Assembly: GCA_937951975.1 (NCBI GenBank)
Contig: CALGAJ010000391.1
Location: 1 to 5,800 of the forward strand
DNA: 5,800 bases
Direction: 5' to 3'
Origin: an uncultured Desulfotignum sp.
GTDB lineage: Bacteria > Desulfobacterota > Desulfobacteria > Desulfobacterales > Desulfobacteraceae
The position numbers and the translations under genes were made by a program. Shown piece by piece: positions 1 through 4,495 of this stretch (position 1 is the stretch's first letter; every line of letters begins with the position of its first letter). The notes under the pieces are model-generated. The model saw only the letters and a program-made list of their open reading frames with translations. It did not search any database and had not been told where the DNA came from.

Positions 1-395
1 TCCTGATCCTGGCCCTGTTCAGCTATCCCTACATGTTTCGGGCCCTGGTGGCGGGATTCCAGACCATGGGACAAGACTATCGCACCTGTGCCCGGAACCT
101 GGGGGCCGGGCCGGCAGCGGTTTTCTGGCAGGTGGAACTGCCGCTGCTGGTGCCGGCCGTGATCGCAGGCGGCAGTGTGGTGTTTCTGGTGGCGTTTTCC
201 GAATACTTTCTGGTGTTTCTCATGGGCGGGGGGACTGTGCCGTCGTTTACCGGGTTTCTGATGCCGCTGCTCTCCTCTTCCAACCGGTCTCTGGCGGCGT
301 TGCTGACTCTGATCTTCCTGTTGCTGCCTATCCTTTTGTTTTTCCTCCTGGACTGGACCCTGATGCGGAGCTACCGGAAAAAAGGCATGGCCTGA
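1..395 (+). CDS. ABC transporter inner-membrane permease, C-terminal fragment (5' end outside the window)
   Basis: The open frame enters from the left edge (first full codon at 3) and ends at TGA 393-395, leaving about 130 residues. Seen: a YRTCARNLGAGPAAVFWQVELP segment (visible residues 26-47) that fits the cytoplasmic EAA loop (A-x-x-LGA-G...LP) by which permeases of importer-type ABC systems contact the ATPase. It is followed by two strongly hydrophobic stretches (about residues 48-76 and 94-120) and a short basic tail, RSYRKKGMA. This is the usual C-terminal end of a binding-protein-dependent permease. The pattern resembles the PotC/ThiP/iron-type branch, but the substrate cannot be deduced. 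Tungstate uptake would suit the AOR downstream, yet nothing in the fragment shows it. The next gene is 190 bases away, so it is probably a separate transcription unit. Confidence is high for the family and nil for the substrate. Confidence 0.9.
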   Translation, partial: LILALFSYPYMFRALVAGFQTMGQDYRTCARNLGAGPAAVFWQVELPLLVPAVIAGGSVVFLVAFSEYFLVFLMGGGTVPSFTGFLMPLLSSSNRSLAALLTLIFLLLPILLFFLLDWTLMRSYRKKGMA

Positions 396-453
396 TACCA
401 AAGCCCGCCCCTGGTTTATGGCTCCTTTTTCGGAAGTCAGCGGTGACAATCGT

Positions 454-494
454 ATTCATTCCGGGGATGAATCCTGTTCATATCGGTTCATGAA
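454..494. promoter_or_regulatory. Cluster of TTCAT/ATGAA half-sites upstream of the ferredoxin-AOR operon
   Basis: Seen directly: TTCAT at 455-459, 477-481 and 487-491, and the reverse complement ATGAA at 467-471 and 490-494. The first pair forms a dyad, ATTCAT-N7-ATGAAT (454-472); the last forms the perfect palindrome TTCATGAA (487-494). Three of the four steps between sites are 10-12 bases, about one helical turn. There is no T-run after the dyad, so it is not a terminator. A protein-binding operator for the downstream operon is an inference; I cannot name a regulator. Confidence 0.35.
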
Positions 495-535
495 AACAAT
501 GCGTTATACATTCCTGTCCAAAATATGATAGGGTT

Positions 536-562
536 TTGAACAAGTACGAAAGGGTCGATAAT
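536..562 (+). promoter_or_regulatory. Weak sigma70-like promoter candidate for the ferredoxin-AOR operon
   Basis: TTGAAC (536-541) and GATAAT (557-562) match four of six and five of six consensus bases, but the spacer is only 15 bases. The predicted start of transcription (about 569) would leave a short leader just containing the ribosome binding site at 573-578. An alternative -10, TATGAT at 524-529, lacks a good -35. No convincing sigma54 -24/-12 pair was seen in 396-585. This is the best of several weak options. Confidence 0.25.
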
Positions 563-572
563 CCAAACAGCC

Positions 573-578
573 AAGGAG
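573..578 (+). promoter_or_regulatory. Ribosome binding site of the ferredoxin gene
   Basis: AAGGAG lies seven bases before the ATG at 586. This strong Shine-Dalgarno match fixes the start of the 125-residue ferredoxin. Confidence 0.8.
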
Positions 579-585
579 AAGGAAA

Positions 586-963
586 ATGACCTTGTCATTC
601 AATTACGAAACCTGTTCCGGGTGCCGGGCCTGTGAACTGGTTTGTTCATTGCAGAACTTTAAAATCATCAATCCGTCCAAGGCCATGCTGCGGGTGACGG
701 CCCAGTTTCCCGACCCCGGGCGGTATGACGTGAAAATCTGCAACCAGTGCGGAGACTGTGCCGAGGCCTGCCCCACCGGGGCGATCCATCGGGTCAAAGG
801 CACCTGGCGCATTGACATGAAAAAATGCGACGGCTGCCTGGCCTGCGTTTCCGCCTGTCCGGAAGACGTGATGATGGTCAATGATGACGGCATGCCCTAC
901 AAATGCATCAACTGCCGGCAGTGTGCGGACGTGTGTCCCAGAGATGCACTGAGCTTCAACTAG
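586..963 (+). CDS. Four-cluster [4Fe-4S] ferredoxin, electron-transfer subunit of the adjacent AOR-type enzyme
   Basis: This is a 125-residue cytoplasmic protein with 16 cysteines in four groups: C10/13/16/20, C52/55/58/62 (followed by PTGA), C81/84/87/91 and C107/110/113/117. All have CxxCxxCxxxC spacing. That is enough ligands for four [4Fe-4S] clusters in a HycB/DmsB-like fold. No signal peptide, Tat motif or membrane segment is present, so it should act in the cytoplasm. The stop is 18 bases before the AOR start, on the same strand, so the two are almost certainly co-transcribed. Established knowledge: several bacterial AOR-family enzymes (for example Aromatoleum AorAB and the BamBC pair of class II benzoyl-CoA reductases) combine a tungstopterin subunit with a small polyferredoxin subunit. 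The inferred role is to carry electrons between the AOR catalytic subunit and a further acceptor. No flavin subunit is encoded in the window, so the final partner is unknown. Confidence 0.92.
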   Translation: MTLSFNYETCSGCRACELVCSLQNFKIINPSKAMLRVTAQFPDPGRYDVKICNQCGDCAEACPTGAIHRVKGTWRIDMKKCDGCLACVSACPEDVMMVNDDGMPYKCINCRQCADVCPRDALSFN

Positions 964-968
964 CGGAA

Positions 969-975
969 AAGGAGG
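969..975 (+). promoter_or_regulatory. Ribosome binding site of the AOR gene
   Basis: AAGGAGG lies six bases before the ATG at 982, in the 18-base gap after the ferredoxin stop. It is a near-perfect Shine-Dalgarno sequence and supports the chosen start. Confidence 0.8.
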
Positions 976-981
976 ATACTC

Positions 982-2874
982 ATGTTATACGGATACGCAG
1001 GACACACGCTGAGGATCGATCTGGGCAACGGAACCGTTGAAAAGGAACCCCTGAAACAGGAATGGGTGGACGAATTTATCGGCGGCCGGGGATTCACCGC
1101 CAAGATTCTCTACGATGAAACTCCGCCGGGTGTGGATCCCTTAGGCTCGGACAACCGGGTCGTCATCGCCATGGGGCCGTTGAGCGGCCTGTTTCTGCCG
1201 GCGGCCGGCAAGACCCATTTCGCCGCCAAATCCCCGGCCACGGGCGGTTACGGCGACAGCAACATGGGGGGCCATTTCGGGGTCACCATGAAATACGCCG
1301 GGTATGATGTCACCATTCTGACCGGGCGGGCCATAGACCCCTCTTATATTTTTATTGACAATGACACCGTGGAGATCCGGCCGGCCTCCCATCTGTGGGG
1401 CAAAGGCTCCACCGAGGTGGAAGAGATCCTGAAAACCGATCTGGGCCGGGAATTCCAGATTCTGACCATCGGAGAAGCCGGGGAACGAATGGTCAATTTT
1501 GCCTGCATCTCCCATGATTTCGGGCGCCAGGCCGGCCGCACCGGCATCGGGGCAGTCCTGGGATCCAAGAATATCAAGGCCATTGCCGTGCGCGGCAATA
1601 AAGACATCCCTGTGTTCGATCCCAAGGGGCTGCTCAAAAAAGGAAAAGCCACCTATGCCGCCTGCCGGGAAAAACCCGGGTTCACGGGCTGGACCCCGGA
1701 AGGCACGGCCGGCATCACCAACTGGTGCAATGATGTGGGGGCCCTGCCCACCCGCAACTTTGCCACCTCCCACTGCGATTATGCCGACAAGATCAACGGC
1801 AAAGCCATCCTGGACGAGCTGAAAATCACGGACAAGGGATGTTTTTCCTGCCCCATCCCCTGCGGCAAGTACGGGCTGGCCAAAACCGGAAAGGGCAGTA
1901 AATATGTGGAAGGCCCGGAATACGAGACCCTGGCCCTGGTGGGCAGCAACTGCGAACTGTCCGACATCCATGGTGTGGCCCATGTCAACTGGGTGTGCGA
2001 TGAGCTGGGGCTGGACACCTGCTCGGCCGGGGCCGTGGTCGCGTTTGCCCTGGAATGTTATGAAAAAGGATTGATCTCAAAACAAGAAATGGGCATGGAG
2101 GTCAAATGGGGAGACCTGGATTCCATTGTTTACCTCCTGGAAAAGATCGCAAAAAGAGAAGGCATCGGGGATGTGCTGGCAGACGGCGTGCAGAAGGCCG
2201 CTGAAAAGATCGGTGGAGACAGCGCCAAATTTGCCATCCATGTCAAGGGCCTGGAATGGACCGGGTATGAATCCCGAAACGCCCCGGGCATGATGCTGGG
2301 TTACATGACCGCAGATGTGGGGGCCCACCACAGCCGGTGCTGGGTCCTGGGATCGGATGTGGCCAATGCCGTGGGCGGCGCTGCAGATGCCAACGTCCAC
2401 GACCTTATCTCCCAGGGAGCGGATTTCGAGACCATCCCCAAGGCAGACCACAAACACGTGGTGCCCCTGGTGCTCAAGTCCCAGCACCTGCGGCCGGCAT
2501 TCGACATCCTGGGCACCTGCCGGCTCCAGTACATGGAGATCGGCCTGGAAACACGTTACTATGAAGAACTCTACTATCATGCCACCGGGAAAAAACTGGA
2601 TTTCAACAAGGACCTGCTGCACCTGTCCGAAAAAATCTGGCATCTGAACCGGATGTTCAACAGGCGGGAGATCCCGGATTTCGGCCGGAAATACGATTAT
2701 CCGCCCCCGCGCTTTTACGAGGAGCCCATCCCGTCCGGCCCCAACAAGGGCCACAAGGTGGAATTTTCCGTGATCGAAGAGATGCTGGACACCTATTACA
2801 AGGCCCGGGGCTGGGATGAAAACGGCATTCCCACCAAAGACACCCTGGAAAAATTCAACCTGGCGGTGGAATGA
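982..2874 (+). CDS. Aldehyde:ferredoxin oxidoreductase family protein (tungstopterin, [4Fe-4S] catalytic subunit)
   Basis: At 630 residues this is the normal length for the AOR family. Seen: N-terminal GYAGHTLRIDL and FIGGRGF (32-38), then GPLSG (65-69) and GYGDSNMGGHFG (89-100), which are typical of the pterin-binding N domain. CFSCPIPC supplies C287, C290 and C294, and DILGTC supplies C513; these are the four [4Fe-4S] ligands. PEYE (E313), DELGLD (340-345) and GAHHSR (H449/H450) fall at the places of the pterin and active-site residues; from memory of Pyrococcus furiosus AOR these correspond to C288/C291/C295/C494, E313 and H448. No key residue appears to be missing. Family role: reversible oxidation of aldehydes to acids with ferredoxin, with W (less often Mo) held by two pyranopterins. 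Members also include FOR, GAPOR and the BamB subunit of benzoyl-CoA reductase, so the substrate is open. The gene sits between its ferredoxin and a sulfur-carrier gene that it overlaps by four bases. It is probably cytoplasmic, with no export signal. Confidence 0.95.
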   Translation: MLYGYAGHTLRIDLGNGTVEKEPLKQEWVDEFIGGRGFTAKILYDETPPGVDPLGSDNRVVIAMGPLSGLFLPAAGKTHFAAKSPATGGYGDSNMGGHFGVTMKYAGYDVTILTGRAIDPSYIFIDNDTVEIRPASHLWGKGSTEVEEILKTDLGREFQILTIGEAGERMVNFACISHDFGRQAGRTGIGAVLGSKNIKAIAVRGNKDIPVFDPKGLLKKGKATYAACREKPGFTGWTPEGTAGITNWCNDVGALPTRNFATSHCDYADKINGKAILDELKITDKGCFSCPIPCGKYGLAKTGKGSKYVEGPEYETLALVGSNCELSDIHGVAHVNWVCDELGLDTCSAGAVVAFALECYEKGLISKQEMGMEVKWGDLDSIVYLLEKIAKREGIGDVLADGVQKAAEKIGGDSAKFAIHVKGLEWTGYESRNAPGMMLGYMTADVGAHHSRCWVLGSDVANAVGGAADANVHDLISQGADFETIPKADHKHVVPLVLKSQHLRPAFDILGTCRLQYMEIGLETRYYEELYYHATGKKLDFNKDLLHLSEKIWHLNRMFNRREIPDFGRKYDYPPPRFYEEPIPSGPNKGHKVEFSVIEEMLDTYYKARGWDENGIPTKDTLEKFNLAVE

Positions 2875-3119
2875 TCACCATCACTGTGAATATGTCTGAA
2901 AGCCTGCTGAGCATTCTCAGGGATGCCGGCAGGCCGGAACCGCCGACCCGCCGGATCCGGGTGGAAGCAGGCACCCCGGTCCGGCAGGTTCTGATAGACC
3001 AGGGCATCAGCCCTTTGCTGGTGCCCCTGATTTTTCTGGACAACCGGAAGGTGTCCGTAGACACCCCCCTGGAGACCGACGGTGTCCTGACCCTGCACGG
3101 TCCTTTGGCCGGGGGATGA
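2871..3119 (+). CDS. MoaD/ThiS-family ubiquitin-like sulfur carrier protein
   Basis: This 82-residue protein has the length of MoaD and ends exactly in GPLAGG. The terminal Gly-Gly is the thiocarboxylate-bearing tail of MoaD/ThiS carriers. The start ITITVNMSESLLSIL resembles the first beta strand and helix of the fold. Middle segments VEAGTPVRQVLIDQGI and VPLIFLDNRKV fit the rest of the beta-grasp, and DGVLTLHGPLAGG is the last strand and tail. The ATG overlaps the AOR stop (ATGA, 2871-2874), which indicates translational coupling; only a weak GGTGGA precedes it. Family knowledge: MoaD donates sulfur to build the dithiolene of molybdopterin/tungstopterin. Inference: this is a carrier dedicated to, or expressed in step with, the AOR cofactor. 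It could instead act as a ThiS-type donor, but the context argues for pterin. No adenylating (MoeB/ThiF-like) gene lies in the window. Confidence 0.85.
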   Translation: MITITVNMSESLLSILRDAGRPEPPTRRIRVEAGTPVRQVLIDQGISPLLVPLIFLDNRKVSVDTPLETDGVLTLHGPLAGG

Positions 3120-3153
3120 TACCGGATGAAAATATCATTGATCTTTTAATTGT

Positions 3154-3171
3154 ATTGCAATATACTGCAAT
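3154..3171. promoter_or_regulatory. Small AT-rich dyad inside the larger inverted repeat
   Basis: ATTGCA (3154-3159) and TGCAAT (3166-3171) are perfect inverted copies around ATATAC. It lies just upstream of the candidate -35 of the ATPase promoter, where an operator could sit. It lacks the GC stem and T-run of a terminator. Confidence 0.3.
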
Positions 3172-3174
3172 TAT

Positions 3175-3203
3175 TTGATGAAAAATTGTTTGCTTTGCAT
3201 TAT
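3175..3203 (+). promoter_or_regulatory. Candidate sigma70-type promoter of the ATPase gene
   Basis: TTGATG (3175-3180) and CATTAT (3198-3203), 17 bases apart, each match four of six consensus bases. TATTAT (3203-3208) and TATAAA (3206-3211) are overlapping -10 alternatives with poorer spacing. Starting here, the leader before the ATG at 3220 would be only about ten bases. It would lack both a Shine-Dalgarno sequence and the left arm of the inverted repeat, so it would escape the hairpin. The AT-rich gap makes chance matches likely. Confidence 0.35.
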
Positions 3204-3219
3204 ATTATAAAAATGATCA

Positions 3220-4494
3220 ATGATAGAAATCCTTAAAAAATACAACTTCTGGGATACAGGAGTAAAAGGCACCGGAATCACCCGGCCGATATACCTGGAT
3301 CAGCTCGCCCGATTGAATACCGGCAAAACCATTGTCACGGTGACCGGATTGCGGCGTGTGGGAAAAAGCTTCATTGTCCGGCAGTTTATCGATCATCTGA
3401 TCCGGCAGATGAAGGTTCCTCCCTGCCAGATCTTTTACGTCAATCTGTTCCTCAGAGAGCTTGGTTTTCTCAGAGATCCGGACCGGTTCCAGGAAGCGGT
3501 GACATCCTGGCAGAAAAATCTGAATGTGGATACTGGCCAACGCATGTACCTTTTTATCGACGAGGTACAGGAGATCAAAAACTGGGAAAAACTGGCGGGA
3601 TCATTTTTTGAAGATTATACGGCTGAATACAAAATCATCATCACCGGTTCCAACTCAAAACTCCTCAGTGGGGAACTGGCCACCTATCTTGCAGGCAGAA
3701 GCCATGAACTCCGGGTGTTTCCCCTCTCCTTCAATGAATTCTGCACTTTCACCCGGCAGGCCGGAACCCGGGAAACGCTCCTGACTTACCTCACCCATGG
3801 CGGGATGCCCGAAATCGTGCTGGCGGACAACCACTTTGCAAGGAACAATCTGATCGAAACCACCATTGATTCCGTGATCATGCGGGATATCGTGGCCCGA
3901 TACGAAATCCGGAACGTGCGGCTGCTGAAAAAAATCGTGGAATATGTCAGTACTTCAGCTTCGGACGAGGTTTCCAGGAACAAGATGGCCCATCTGCTCG
4001 ATGAATCCGGTAAACGTGCATCGGTCCACACGGTGTCCGACTACCTGGAATGTTTGAAAGAAGCCTTTTTCATCCATGAATGTCCGGTTTTTTCTCACAA
4101 GAAAAACGATCATCTGAAATCCGGCCCCAGGAAAATCTATCTCAATGACCTGGTTTTCATAAAAAAAGACCACCGATTCGGGGGATACGGCAAGCAGCTG
4201 GAAAATCTGGTATATATGGCGTTGAAAAGAAAAGGCTTCACCATATCCACGGTCAGGACCGGAAAGGGCGAGGTGGATTTTCTTTCTGAAAAAAATGCAG
4301 ACAGGGCCTATTATCAGGTAGCGTGGACGATCAATGATCCGGCCAGTGAGACATACCGCCGGGAGTTTGAAAGTCTTTTGTCCATACAAGACCATTATCC
4401 CAAGCACATCATCACCATGGATGACCTGCCTTTGCCGCCCCGAAAAGGAATCCGCCATATCCCGGCGCTGGACTTTTTTTCCTCAGACAATTGA
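3220..4494 (+). CDS. AAA_14/DUF4143-family P-loop ATPase of unknown role
   Basis: This 424-residue protein is typical in length for the family. Seen: N-terminal ILKKYNFWD; Walker A GLRRVGKS (43-50); Walker B MYLFIDEVQEI (109-119, with D114 and E115); sensor-like IIITGSNSKLL (139-149); FPLSFNEF (167-174); and HGGMPEIV (193-200). The C-terminal DUF4143 part has RKIYLND (304-310), GKQLENLVYMAL (324-335), GKGEVDF (348-354) and YYQVAW (364-369). The last two recall a degenerate PD-(D/E)xK nuclease fold in which Q366 replaces the usual lysine. There is no signal peptide or membrane segment. Start choice: no Shine-Dalgarno sequence precedes the ATG, but ILKKYNFWD looks like the conserved family N terminus and the next Met is residue 64. 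The function of these ATPases is not established; they occur scattered, often in variable regions. The gene is intact, appears more AT-rich than its neighbours, has its own AT-rich upstream region, and ends one base from the convergent polyferredoxin gene. It is probably monocistronic and possibly acquired. Confidence 0.9.
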   Translation: MIEILKKYNFWDTGVKGTGITRPIYLDQLARLNTGKTIVTVTGLRRVGKSFIVRQFIDHLIRQMKVPPCQIFYVNLFLRELGFLRDPDRFQEAVTSWQKNLNVDTGQRMYLFIDEVQEIKNWEKLAGSFFEDYTAEYKIIITGSNSKLLSGELATYLAGRSHELRVFPLSFNEFCTFTRQAGTRETLLTYLTHGGMPEIVLADNHFARNNLIETTIDSVIMRDIVARYEIRNVRLLKKIVEYVSTSASDEVSRNKMAHLLDESGKRASVHTVSDYLECLKEAFFIHECPVFSHKKNDHLKSGPRKIYLNDLVFIKKDHRFGGYGKQLENLVYMALKRKGFTISTVRTGKGEVDFLSEKNADRAYYQVAWTINDPASETYRREFESLLSIQDHYPKHIITMDDLPLPPRKGIRHIPALDFFSSDN

Positions 4495-4495
4495 A

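Larger units (their letters stand above)
3133..3225. repeat. Long-spaced inverted repeat overlapping the start codon of the ATPase gene
   Basis: Left arm TATCATTGATC (3133-3143) is the perfect reverse complement of right arm GATCAATGATA (3215-3225). Allowing one bulged T (3214), pairing extends through TTTT (3144-3147) with AAAA (3210-3213), giving 15 pairs. The ATG at 3220-3222 lies inside the right arm. The loop of about 60 bases is AT-rich and contains a smaller dyad. In RNA this would fold over the start codon; in DNA it could be a pair of operators. No convincing target-site duplication flanks it. Confidence 0.55.

Noticed and set aside
396..430. Terminator after the ABC permease gene
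   Set aside because: A short T-run occurs at 426-430, but no convincing GC-rich stem precedes it.
1141..1983. 280-residue open frame on the minus strand
   Set aside because: It lies wholly inside the AOR gene, whose family motifs are unambiguous. The antisense product has no recognisable domain, and long antisense frames are expected in GC-rich coding DNA.
2077..2754. 225-residue open frame on the minus strand
   Set aside because: Antisense shadow of the C-terminal half of the AOR gene; no ribosome binding site or recognisable domain.
3148..3180. Rho-independent terminator after the MoaD-like gene
   Set aside because: The only clear stem here (3154-3171) is AT-rich, six pairs, and is not followed by a run of T.
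3133..3225. MITE-like element with terminal inverted repeats
   Set aside because: The length (93 bases) and AT content would fit, but there is no target-site duplication and the right arm runs into the conserved start of the ATPase gene. A regulatory reading is simpler.
3220..4494. Defence or toxin-antitoxin gene
   Set aside because: The ATPase has no visible toxin, antitoxin or defence partner next to it. Its family has no established role that would justify the label.
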